Source: Deltaproteobacteria bacterium
GTDB taxonomy: Bacteria > Desulfobacterota > Desulfomonilia > UBA1062
Reading direction: 5' to 3'
Length of the DNA stretch: 62,910 nt
Assembly (NCBI GenBank): GCA_018436855.1
Contig: JAHDKO010000078.1
Location: 1 to 62,910, forward strand
Shown: in pieces, positions 51,049 through 58,940 of the stretch
Position numbering within the stretch: position 1 is the stretch's first letter
Layout: each line of letters opens with the position of its first letter
Notes under the pieces: generated by a model
The model's input: only the letters and a program-made list of their open reading frames with translations
Told to the model about the DNA's origin: nothing
Databases searched by the model: none
Position numbers and translations under genes: made by a program

Positions 51049-52653
51049 TCACGGCTTCCGGTATGTCCGGACCATGTCGTGGAGCCTTTCAGCACTGAAG
51101 GGCTTGTGCAGGAACGCGGCTACACCCGCTTTTCTGGCCAGGTTTTCCTGTGAGCGGTCGGACTCGGTGGTCACCATGACCACAGGAATTCCCGCGAGCG
51201 ACGGATGGGAGCCCATCTGCCTGGCGAGCTCGATGCCGTCCATCACCGGCATGTTCATGTCGGTGATGACGAGATGGTATTCATCGCCTGCCAGGAGAAT
51301 GTCCAGGGCCTCTTTTCCGTTGGGGGCGGTAGCCAGGCTCACCCCGATCTCCGAGAGAATGCTGCTGTAGAAGTTCAGCATGGCCCGGGAGTCGTCCACG
51401 GCCAGGATCCGGATCTTTTCATCCGGAGCGGAAACGCTCTTGAGGAGATCGATGTCGGCTTGTGAACGGCCGGGATTTATCTTCCGGAGCTTCCCCTGGA
51501 ACAGGTCTGCGAGATCCCTGTCTCCGGTGCGCACGACCTCGGCCACGAGCCGGGTTCCGATGGTTTCATCCTTCAGATACAGGGCTTCGAAGATGTCCAG
51601 GGACCGTGATGCGATGATGGCCCTGGTCAGCGCGCGGCCATGCAGGGAATCCTTGCCCATGATCTCGACGATCCGGTCGATGATCCAGGGGTTGTACTGC
51701 CTGTCGAGCGAAGACACCACCGCGGTCAGTACCATCTCGTCTTCTTCCTGGAGCCCGTCCGCCAGGCAGACCAGGCTCTTCATGCCCGGGATGCGGCCCA
51801 GGGCATCATAGACCGCGAAACGGATGTTCAGGTCGCCCGCAAGCCCCTTGTCCATGGCGGCAACCAGGACATTCCCGGCCTCCCTTGTGCCGATGAGCCC
51901 CAGCACATTGGCGGCGAGGATCTTTCTGTCCGGGCCGTCTTCGCTGAAGATGGCCGACAGCGGTCTTACTGCATCGTTTCCGATCTCCGTCAGTTCATGA
52001 TGGATCAGCCTCCTGGCGGCAGGGTTCCGGTGATGGATCTGCGAGGCGAGAAAGCAGGCCGTCTTCTCACTCTTGAATCCACCCAGGGATTCGATGGCGC
52101 TCGCTGTCTCCAGGCTGCATTCCTCATAGTTTTCATCCGAACCTGCCTCGACGACGATCCGGCAGAGACGGTCGAGAGATGCGGCATCAGCAAGGATCCC
52201 TGTCATCCTGATGCACAGGGAGGCAACAGAGGGATCCTCGTGGCCGAGGTATTTTCTGAAGAGATCGAGGGAATCCCGGGGATTGAGATGCGCGAGGCTC
52301 GACAGGAGGATGAACAGCATGCCGTGATCATTTTCCGCAGCCGCCTGCCCTACCATGCCGCGGATAACCGGCGCTGCGGATACGAAATGTCTCTGGCCGG
52401 CCACCTCGATGCATATGTTCCGCACCTCCCGGGTCCCGGATGCAAGACATCCCGCCGTGTGTTCCTCGCTTGCCGAGAGCAGCGATTTCAGCGTGTCCCG
52501 GATCACGAGCCCAACGGCGTCATGCTCCGGGATCTTTTCCATGAGCGAGGTGAGCGCGGGGATCGAATCGCTTTCGTTTTTCTCCACTAGGGCGTTGAGT
52601 ATGGATATCTGCTCGATGAAGTCCTTAGATTCAAAATCGGCAAGCTGGCTCAT
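51049..52653 (-). CDS. HEAT-like repeat protein with C-terminal receiver domain
   Basis: A 534-aa cytoplasmic protein. Residues about 1-400 are a chain of helical HEAT-like repeats (for example RKILAANVLGLIGTREAGNVLVAAM). The last 125 residues form a CheY-like receiver: acidic pair in ILAVDDSRAM, phosphorylated Asp in LVITDMNMPVMDG, Thr in VVMVTTES and Lys in FLHKPF. The order, repeats first and receiver last, is unusual; output is probably protein binding through the repeats. A CheX gene starts about 500 bp upstream and ends 37 bp before it, which suggests that CheX dephosphorylates this receiver (inference). Confidence 0.87.
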   Translation of the reverse strand: MSQLADFESKDFIEQISILNALVEKNESDSIPALTSLMEKIPEHDAVGLVIRDTLKSLLSASEEHTAGCLASGTREVRNICIEVAGQRHFVSAAPVIRGMVGQAAAENDHGMLFILLSSLAHLNPRDSLDLFRKYLGHEDPSVASLCIRMTGILADAASLDRLCRIVVEAGSDENYEECSLETASAIESLGGFKSEKTACFLASQIHHRNPAARRLIHHELTEIGNDAVRPLSAIFSEDGPDRKILAANVLGLIGTREAGNVLVAAMDKGLAGDLNIRFAVYDALGRIPGMKSLVCLADGLQEEDEMVLTAVVSSLDRQYNPWIIDRIVEIMGKDSLHGRALTRAIIASRSLDIFEALYLKDETIGTRLVAEVVRTGDRDLADLFQGKLRKINPGRSQADIDLLKSVSAPDEKIRILAVDDSRAMLNFYSSILSEIGVSLATAPNGKEALDILLAGDEYHLVITDMNMPVMDGIELARQMGSHPSLAGIPVVMVTTESDRSQENLARKAGVAAFLHKPFSAERLHDMVRTYRKP

Positions 52654-52690
52654 GATATTCTCCTCTGAGGCCTACTCCCTCGTTTTCCTG

Positions 52691-53149
52691 CTATTCGAAG
52701 CAGACTTCGAAGGTGAAGTCGCCGTTTTCCGTATGGAAGGGCACTGCAATGATCGGGTGGGTGGTGACATGGCTGATGACATGGTTCTTTCCGGTTATCA
52801 CCGTGGGAATGGCCCCGGTCATGGTCTTGCCCATGGCCTGCAGCTTCTGCCTGCCGCTTCCCGATACAATGTTCAGGATCTCTCCCACAGCATCCTTGAC
52901 CTCGTCGTTGATCTCGGTGAGTTCTTCTCCGAACATCTTGGAGACGATAGTCAGGATGCATTTCTTGGTGAAGGTCACGGAAATGGTGCCCTTGGTATCC
53001 CCGGACAGACCGACCACTCCGGACACGTCGCCCTGAGCCACCGGGTCTTTCTTCAGATAGGGCTTCCCTACGTGGGCCTCGGTGAAGGCAAGAGATGCCA
53101 GTACGTGAACCGTGGCGTCGATGAACGGATTCACGAGTTGTACATCCAT
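52691..53149 (-). CDS. CheX-like phosphatase, paralogue 1
   Basis: A 152-aa CheX/CheC-fold protein, a family that removes phosphate from receiver domains. The active helix reads DEVKDAVGEILNIVSG, with the Glu and Asn of the ExxN motif. GKNHVISHVTTHP is a shared loop. AGAGG precedes the ATG at 53149. It is immediately upstream of the HEAT-receiver gene and about 60% identical by eye to the second CheX at 54003-54467. Confidence 0.87.
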   Translation of the reverse strand: MDVQLVNPFIDATVHVLASLAFTEAHVGKPYLKKDPVAQGDVSGVVGLSGDTKGTISVTFTKKCILTIVSKMFGEELTEINDEVKDAVGEILNIVSGSGRQKLQAMGKTMTGAIPTVITGKNHVISHVTTHPIIAVPFHTENGDFTFEVCFE

Positions 53150-53247
53150 ACGATCCTCTCTTGTCTTTTGAGCTGGTGCTTCAAGGCTCGGTATCGGCAC
53201 ATGGGCGAGTGAATCTTGAGAAATAAATGATAGAAATTAAATGCTTG

Positions 53248-53931
53248 TCAGTAATCATGGGAGAGAGGTCCGCTCGATATGCCCGGCGATCCCGGAACGC
53301 AGAGATGGTATGCCGCGATGCCGAAGGCGACCGCCGCGTTAAGGCAGGATTTGGCGCCTCTCATGGGGATATGCACGATCCGCTCGCAGAGTTCCAGCAC
53401 GGCGGGGTCCACGCCGGAGACCTCGTTGCCCACGACGAGCACCAGGGGCGGGCCCGAGAGATCGGGGAGCGCCTCTTGGAGGGGCACCGAGGAGGGGCCG
53501 CCTTCAAGGGCCCACAGCCGCCTGCCCGATTCCCTGAGCGATACGGCGGCGGACAGGCCGTTTCTCCGGTAGGTCCACGGCACCGTGTTCTGGGCGCCCA
53601 AGGCGGTTTTGGCAAGCCGGGGATTGCGGGGAGTCGGCGTCATGCCGCAGAGGTACAGGTGCCCGATCCCCGCACCGTCCGCGGATCGGAACATGGAGCC
53701 CACGTTGTACAGGCTCCTGATATTGTCCAGAAACGCCTCGATCCGGATATTCCCCGCGGCCGCGGGTGTGCCCGTGATCCCGTGTTCCTCGTATTCTCCT
53801 GTGGCCTGCCGCGTGGGAGAGCCGCAGAGCGGACAGCGCATGTCGGCACCTGTCCGCGCGACGACCGGGAAACGCATCATGCACGAGGGACCGGTGCATT
53901 CCCTGATACAATGCCGGATGTTTTCCTTCAC
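53248..53931 (-). CDS. SpoU/TrmH family RNA 2'-O-methyltransferase
   Basis: A 227-aa protein. An N-terminal Cys-rich piece (CIRECTGPSCMMRFP, then RCPLCGSPT) probably binds zinc. The SPOUT domain follows: IRIEAFLDNIRSLYNVGSMFRSADG is motif 1, PLVLVVGNEVSGVD motif 2, and HIPMRGAKSCLNAAVAFGIAAY motif 3. It should methylate a ribose in tRNA or rRNA; the exact site is unknown. It sits between the two CheX genes on the same strand, with no clear functional link to them. Confidence 0.9.
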   Translation of the reverse strand: MKENIRHCIRECTGPSCMMRFPVVARTGADMRCPLCGSPTRQATGEYEEHGITGTPAAAGNIRIEAFLDNIRSLYNVGSMFRSADGAGIGHLYLCGMTPTPRNPRLAKTALGAQNTVPWTYRRNGLSAAVSLRESGRRLWALEGGPSSVPLQEALPDLSGPPLVLVVGNEVSGVDPAVLELCERIVHIPMRGAKSCLNAAVAFGIAAYHLCVPGSPGISSGPLSHDY

Positions 53932-54002
53932 GGTGCGCTCAAGGTATCACAGGCAGCCGGGGATGGGCAAACATAACCCTTACAAGCAGACAGAAGAGAA
54001 TG

Positions 54003-54467
54003 CTACTGGTCCTCGATGCAGATCTCGATGGTAAACGTACCGTTGTCGGTTTCAAACGGCACTGCCACGATCGACTGCTTGGTGATATGGGTGATGGAGT
54101 GGTTCTTGCCCGAGATAACGGTGGGGATGGCGCCCTTGAGGATTCTTCCGCGGATTTCGAGCTTCTGTCTCGCCTGTCCGGAGACGATGTTCAGGATCTC
54201 GCCCACGGCGTCCTTCACCTCTTCGTTGATCTCGGTGATCTCCTCGCCGAACATGCTGCTGACGATGGAGAGGATACACTCTTCGGTAAAGCTCACGGAT
54301 ATCGTGCCCCGCGCCTCGCCGATCAGACCGACGATGCCGGTTACATCGCCCTGTGCGATATTGTCTTTCTTGAGGAAAGGCTTGCCCGCCTTGGCCTCCA
54401 CAAAGGCCATGCTCGAGAGTACGTGAAGCGTCGCCTCAATGAACGGATTTACCAGATTTACATCCAT
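54003..54467 (-). CDS. CheX-like phosphatase, paralogue 2
   Basis: A 154-aa protein that matches paralogue 1 along its length (MDVNLVNPFIEATLHVLSS versus MDVQLVNPFIDATVHVLAS). It keeps the ExxN site in EEVKDAVGEILNIVSG and the KNHSITHITKQS loop. The two probably arose by duplication with the methyltransferase gene inserted between or retained. Divergence suggests different receiver partners or a heterodimer. GAGAGGATGTC precedes the ATG. Confidence 0.87.
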   Translation of the reverse strand: MDVNLVNPFIEATLHVLSSMAFVEAKAGKPFLKKDNIAQGDVTGIVGLIGEARGTISVSFTEECILSIVSSMFGEEITEINEEVKDAVGEILNIVSGQARQKLEIRGRILKGAIPTVISGKNHSITHITKQSIVAVPFETDNGTFTIEICIEDQ

Positions 54468-54609
54468 GACATCCTCTCTTTTGGTGTTTTCGGTCTATCG
54501 ATCACGACCTCTCTATCGGACGGTGATGTCGATAAATTTAACCGGTCACATGCTTTTTCGTGAATTGGTTGATAACCGGGAACGCAGCCGTATGAGATGG
54601 GCCTGACCG

Positions 54610-55557
54610 TTATCCCCGGTCCAGGACCGTGAAGCCCTTTTCTCCGGAATCATCGCATCCATCCGCTGCCCTGCCCGTGAAACAGACCCGCCACAACTGT
54701 GAGACGAGCATGCCCAGCAGCATGAGCGTGCAGCCGAGATACTGCCTCGATGTGAGGCGTTCGCCCAGCAGCAGCCATCCTCCAACGGCGGCGAACACCG
54801 CCTCCAGGCTCAAGAGGATCGCGGCGTGGGAGCTGGGTGCGTGCTTCTGGCCAACCACCTGGAGCGTGTAGGCTATTCCCACGGACATGACGCCTCCGTA
54901 GAGAATGGGTGCCGCACCCCGGAATATGGCGTCCAAGGTGATAATCTCCCTGAGCCCCCCGACAACGAGGCTCAAGGATGCGCAGGCCGCATACTGGTAG
55001 AACGCGAGCCTGAAGGAGTCCATCTTCGGTGAAAGCCATCCGATGACCAGCACATGCCCGGCCCAGAAGAATGCCCCGGCAAGGACCAGGAGATCCCCGG
55101 CCGATACGGCCATGCCGCCGGTGGCGCAGAGGAGATAGAGCCCCGCGACCGCCAGAACTGCGCCGACCCAGGTTCCGGTATCGGTCCGCTGGCTGAAGAA
55201 GATGCCCAGGATGGGGACGATCACGACATAGAGCCCGGTGATGAAGCCGGCATTGCCGGCCGTCGTGTACAGGAGCCCCACCTGCTGGAGCGATGCGCCG
55301 GTGAAGAGCACCAACCCGGCCAGGAGGCCGCCGAGGATGATTACTCTTCTGTCCGCCCGGGTGGCGCGCCCGGCTGCGGACCTGCTTCGGAAGGCGATCA
55401 GGGGGAGCAGGAACAGGGCTCCGAGGGCAAAGCGGGCACCGTTGAAGGTGAAGGGACCCACGTAATCCATCCCGACCCGCTGTGCCACGAAGGCAAAGCC
55501 CCAGATCAGCGCGGTGATGAAGAGCAGCACATCCGATTTGACAGTCCGCGCATTCAT
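54610..55557 (-). CDS. EamA/DMT family transporter
   Basis: A 315-aa inner-membrane protein with ten predicted helices in two EamA halves. ALIWGFAFVAQRVGMDYV begins the first, and GAFFWAGHVLVIGWLSPK begins the second. GWLLLGERLTSRQYLGC is the typical end of the second half. The family exports metabolites such as amino acids or takes up nucleosides; the substrate is unknown. The start at 55557 (MNARTVKSD) has only a weak, distant ribosome site. It is probably monocistronic. Confidence 0.88.
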   Translation of the reverse strand: MNARTVKSDVLLFITALIWGFAFVAQRVGMDYVGPFTFNGARFALGALFLLPLIAFRSRSAAGRATRADRRVIILGGLLAGLVLFTGASLQQVGLLYTTAGNAGFITGLYVVIVPILGIFFSQRTDTGTWVGAVLAVAGLYLLCATGGMAVSAGDLLVLAGAFFWAGHVLVIGWLSPKMDSFRLAFYQYAACASLSLVVGGLREIITLDAIFRGAAPILYGGVMSVGIAYTLQVVGQKHAPSSHAAILLSLEAVFAAVGGWLLLGERLTSRQYLGCTLMLLGMLVSQLWRVCFTGRAADGCDDSGEKGFTVLDRG

Positions 55558-55907
55558 GGACAATAGGCCATCCTCTCTGCCTGTAGTGTTCAGGTGCAGC
55601 AGCCCTGCGGTCGAGCCTTGTGTGCTGCAGCTTTTTTGTGTCCAACTATTAACCTTATCCGGGGAAAAAGGCAATGCGTCTTTGACCGCGCCCCTCACTC
55701 AAGGCGGCATGCATGCCGCGGTCATATAACGCCAGGGCATATAACGCCAGGGTCCGTACGCGGCGTCCTGTGTCCTTCGTGGGTGTTTTCCTCCTCCTGT
55801 GTCGACTCGAGAGCGACTGCAGCATCCCGTCCCGGTGATGGCAGGCCTCGTCCCTGGCAGCGGAGACCGCGTGAGAAGGCCGGGCTTGACTCCGGGGGAG
55901 GTTGGTC
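55558..55907. other. Intergenic region with palindrome and tandem repeat
   Basis: A 350-bp gap. It contains the 16-bp palindrome GCGGCATGCATGCCGC (55704-55719) and, 3 bp later, two perfect 15-bp copies of CATATAACGCCAGGG (55723-55737 and 55738-55752). No gene is supported. Confidence 0.6.
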
Positions 55908-56375
55908 CTACCGGCGCCTTCTGGTGCTGAGTTCGTCTATCGATGCCGAGAGGCCGGGCAGGAGGAGTATGGAGGGCTGTCTGCCAGCCACCCGCTGGAG
56001 CGCCTCTCCGAACGAGCACCCCAGATGGAGACAGAGGTAGGCGATGACCACGGACGGCGGGCGGCTCGTTCCCCGGCTGGAAAAGACCAGTACCCTATGT
56101 CCTTGGGCCGCCATACGGTGAATCCACCCCGCGGCCTCGGCGAGCAGAGCCCCGGGGACGGGCTCGAGCTCTGCCAGGGGAACTTTGTGATAGGGCAGCC
56201 GGGGTGCGGCCAGGTTTCGCTCCCGCGCGACGCACAGAAGCGCCGTGATTTCAGAGCCGGGGCTCATCGCCTCGTCGTATTCACCTGTCGCGACCTGTTC
56301 GAGAATATGGTGCATGCGTCTTCGCGAGAGGGGATGGACCGATTCCCCTTCTCTCTCCTTCCGAAAGAGTACCAT
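55908..56375 (-). CDS. Dual-specificity-phosphatase-like protein with altered active site
   Basis: A 155-aa protein with the fold of DSP/PTP phosphatases. The loop that normally reads HCxxGxSRS is here VFSSRGTSRPPSVV: the His is Phe and the nucleophilic Cys is Ser, while the Arg region and SVVIAYLCL helix remain. It therefore looks like a pseudophosphatase that may still bind phosphate. The start at 56375 lies 8 bp after the upstream gene's stop. The same frame is open much farther upstream, but that part overlaps two real genes and is a shadow. It is the last gene of the aconitase-gltX operon. Confidence 0.6.
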   Translation of the reverse strand: MVLFRKEREGESVHPLSRRRMHHILEQVATGEYDEAMSPGSEITALLCVARERNLAAPRLPYHKVPLAELEPVPGALLAEAAGWIHRMAAQGHRVLVFSSRGTSRPPSVVIAYLCLHLGCSFGEALQRVAGRQPSILLLPGLSASIDELSTRRRR

Positions 56376-56383
56376 ACACCGAT

Positions 56384-57013
56384 CTATTGCATGGAGTCCA
56401 CGATGCATCGCAGGGAAGGGGCGACCTCCTCGAGGGTGGCCGTGTACCGGTCGCCGTAGTAGTGCCCGGGCCAGATACGGGTGTCTTCCGGCAGCGTGAG
56501 TATGCGGCCGATGCTCTTTTTGATGTCCACCTGGCTCCCGCCCGGGATGTCGGTGCGTCCGATCCCCTGCACGAAGATGGTATCCCCGGTGATGAGGTTC
56601 CCCGGCCAGAAAAGGCAGATCGAGCCGGGAGAGTGACCGGGCGTATGCATCACCCGGATAGGTGTCCGACCCAGGGCGAGCTCGGTGCCTTCGGACAGGG
56701 TGAAGGATATCTTCGGCGGGATCCGGGCCGTGAAGATCGCTGCCAGGGAAGAGCTGGCCAGACGATTGAAGAACCCGCTGTCGCCGGGATGGGCAAGGAT
56801 GGGGATCTTGTCGGCGAAAAGGTGGTTTCCCATGGTGTGGTCGGGATGGATGTGGGTGTTGATCACCGATTCGATGCGCAGGGAATCGAGATTGACCCGG
56901 GTATCCATGTCGGCCGGCGGATCGATGACCATGCTTTGGCCCGTTTCCGTGTCGGTGAGCACGTAGCTCAACAGAGCGAAGGAGGAGCTGGCGATCTGCC
57001 GGACGTCGAGCAT
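56384..57013 (-). CDS. Metallo-beta-lactamase-fold hydrolase, glyoxalase II-like
   Basis: A 209-aa MBL-fold enzyme. The metal motif THIHPDHTMGN supplies HxHxDH. Further ligands are in MHTPGHSPGS, the Asp of LITGDTIFV, and the last His in WPGHYYGD. The whole resembles hydroxyacylglutathione hydrolase without its C-terminal substrate domain, so it may act on another thioester or persulfide. It starts 15 bp after the ECF-S gene. Confidence 0.9.
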   Translation of the reverse strand: MLDVRQIASSSFALLSYVLTDTETGQSMVIDPPADMDTRVNLDSLRIESVINTHIHPDHTMGNHLFADKIPILAHPGDSGFFNRLASSSLAAIFTARIPPKISFTLSEGTELALGRTPIRVMHTPGHSPGSICLFWPGNLITGDTIFVQGIGRTDIPGGSQVDIKKSIGRILTLPEDTRIWPGHYYGDRYTATLEEVAPSLRCIVDSMQ

Positions 57014-57028
57014 CGGATCCGGGCCCTT

Positions 57029-57535
57029 TTATGTGCGGGCGGTGGAGATGATCTTCTGGAAGAGCGGCAGGAGCAGGGTCGCCAGCACCACGCTTCCCAG
57101 TGCCTGGATGATGTTGGCCGGCACCTCGACCAGCGCCACCTTCTGGTCGTACATGATCGTTTCGGCGATGAAGTAGCCGAAAACCATCCACGCGGTCGCC
57201 AGTGTGAAGCTCGTTATCTGCAGCACGTTGATCCGGCCTCTCTTCAGCCTGAGAGCGCCCGCCATGACAGACACGATGAGCGCCTCGATGCCCTTGATGA
57301 TCAGGGTCCACAGGGCCCACTGGGGATATCCGCCCAGGATGTCTGCCAGCGCCGACCCGATGCCCCCTGCGATGAAGCCGCCCACAGGCCCGAAGAACAG
57401 GGCCGCCAGGAGGACCATGCTGTCGCCGAGGTTCATGTAGCCGTTGGTCTGGGGCACGGGTATCCGGATGATCATGGTGGACACGGCAACAAGTGCGATA
57501 AACAGCGCCAGGAGCGCAAATTCACGTATCTTCAT
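57029..57535 (-). CDS. ECF transporter substrate-binding (S) component
   Basis: A 168-aa membrane protein with about five or six helices. The pattern GYMNLGDSMVLLAALFFGP, then GGFIAGGIGSALADILGGY, is typical of S components of energy-coupling-factor importers for vitamins and their precursors. The shared EcfA/T proteins are not in this window, so they must be elsewhere. Its ATG overlaps the gltX stop by 4 nt (ATGA). The ligand cannot be told. Confidence 0.88.
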   Translation of the reverse strand: MKIREFALLALFIALVAVSTMIIRIPVPQTNGYMNLGDSMVLLAALFFGPVGGFIAGGIGSALADILGGYPQWALWTLIIKGIEALIVSVMAGALRLKRGRINVLQITSFTLATAWMVFGYFIAETIMYDQKVALVEVPANIIQALGSVVLATLLLPLFQKIISTART

Positions 57536-58938
57536 GCTTCTTTCTCCATGTACGACAAGGCCCTTTTCAGCCGGGGGATCGCCCGGTCGTGTCCGAGTGT
57601 GGCGAGCACCTCGAATATCCCCGGGGACACAGTCTTGCCGGTGAGCGCCACCCGCATGGGCTGGGCAAGGACCTTGAACTTCAGGCCGGTCTCGTTCAGG
57701 AGAGACTGCACGGCCTCCTCGAGAGTGTCTTTGGTGAAATCGGTGCGCTCGATTTTTTCCACGAGCATCCGGAACACGTCCCTGATTTCGGGCGTGAAAA
57801 ATTTCTCACAGAGGTCTTCCGGCGGCTCGCGGTCGACAAAGTAGAAATCGCCGAACTCGACCACCTCTTCCAGTGTCTTGGTCCGCTCCCGCACGTCCGT
57901 GACCGCCCGGGTGAGGTAGGAACGCCCGGGCACGGGATATCCCCTGGTCTGGAGGAAGTCGGGCAGGAGGCCTGCGATCCTGTCCGGGTCGCCGGTCTTG
58001 ATGTAGTGATGATTGAGCCACAGGAGCTTCTCCGGGTTGAACACGGCCGCGCTCCTTCCCACGTCGTGGATGTCGAACAGATCGATGAGTTCCTGCCGGG
58101 AAAAGATCTCCTGGTCGCCGTGAGACCACGAGAGCCTCACCAGGTAGTTGACCAGCGCCTCCGGGAGGTAGCCCATGTCCTTGTACGCCGTGACCGAGGT
58201 GGCGCCGTGCCTCTTTGAGAGCCGGGTCTTGTCCGCGCCCAGGATCATGGGGACATGCGCGAAAAAGGGGAGGTCGAACCCGAAGGCCTGATAGATCAGG
58301 ACCTGCCTCGGTGTGTTGTTGACATGATCGTCCCCCCTGATGACATGGGTGATGTTCATCAGGGCGTCGTCGATGACCACCACCAGGTTGTAGGTGGGCA
58401 TGCCGTCGGAGCGGAGCAGGATGAAGTCGTCGAGCTCGGCGTTGTCCACCGTGATCCGTCCCTTGATCATGTCGTCGAACGAGGTGACGCCGGAGGAGGG
58501 CAGGGCGATGCGGACCACGCGGCCCGGACCGGGGCCGAGGTTCTTGTTTCTGCAGGTCAGATCGTACTTGGGCTTCGCGCCCTTTTCCAGGGCCGTCTTC
58601 CGCTTTGCTTCGAGCTCTTCGGGGGTGCACTCGCACCAGTAGGCCTTGCCCTCGTCCAGGAGCCGCTGGACGTACGATCGGTAGAGATCCAGGCGCTGGG
58701 ACTGGAAGATGGGGCCTTCGTCCCAGTCGAGCCCGAGCCATTCCATCGCCTTGAGGATCTGGAGGCTTGACTCCTCGGTTGAACGCTGGGCGTCGGTGTC
58801 TTCCACCCTGAGGATGAACTTTCCGCCGGTATGCCTGGCGTGGAGCCAGGAGAACAGGGCGGTCCGCGCCCCGCCGATATGGAGATACCCGGTGGGTGAA
58901 GGTGCGAATCGTGTCCGTACGGTGCCGTCTTTGCTCAT
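57532..58938 (-). CDS. gltX: Glutamyl-tRNA synthetase
   Basis: A 468-aa class I synthetase. The HIGH motif is in FAPSPTGYLHIGGARTALF, and the KMSKS-like loop is KTRLSKRHGA. WCECTPEELEAKRK is the usual region where some members bind zinc. The catalytic domain is followed by the anticodon-binding helical domain. The gene starts 2 bp after the aconitase stop and overlaps the ECF-S start. Charging may include tRNA-Gln if a GatCAB amidotransferase is present elsewhere. Confidence 0.97.
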   Translation of the reverse strand: MSKDGTVRTRFAPSPTGYLHIGGARTALFSWLHARHTGGKFILRVEDTDAQRSTEESSLQILKAMEWLGLDWDEGPIFQSQRLDLYRSYVQRLLDEGKAYWCECTPEELEAKRKTALEKGAKPKYDLTCRNKNLGPGPGRVVRIALPSSGVTSFDDMIKGRITVDNAELDDFILLRSDGMPTYNLVVVIDDALMNITHVIRGDDHVNNTPRQVLIYQAFGFDLPFFAHVPMILGADKTRLSKRHGATSVTAYKDMGYLPEALVNYLVRLSWSHGDQEIFSRQELIDLFDIHDVGRSAAVFNPEKLLWLNHHYIKTGDPDRIAGLLPDFLQTRGYPVPGRSYLTRAVTDVRERTKTLEEVVEFGDFYFVDREPPEDLCEKFFTPEIRDVFRMLVEKIERTDFTKDTLEEAVQSLLNETGLKFKVLAQPMRVALTGKTVSPGIFEVLATLGHDRAIPRLKRALSYMEKEA

Positions 58939-58940
58939 GT

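Noticed and set aside
56376-57320. Upstream extension of the phosphatase-like frame to 470 codons
   Set aside because: Overlaps the MBL-fold and ECF-S genes in another frame and reads as Arg/His-rich nonsense; only the part from 56375 down has fold-like sequence.
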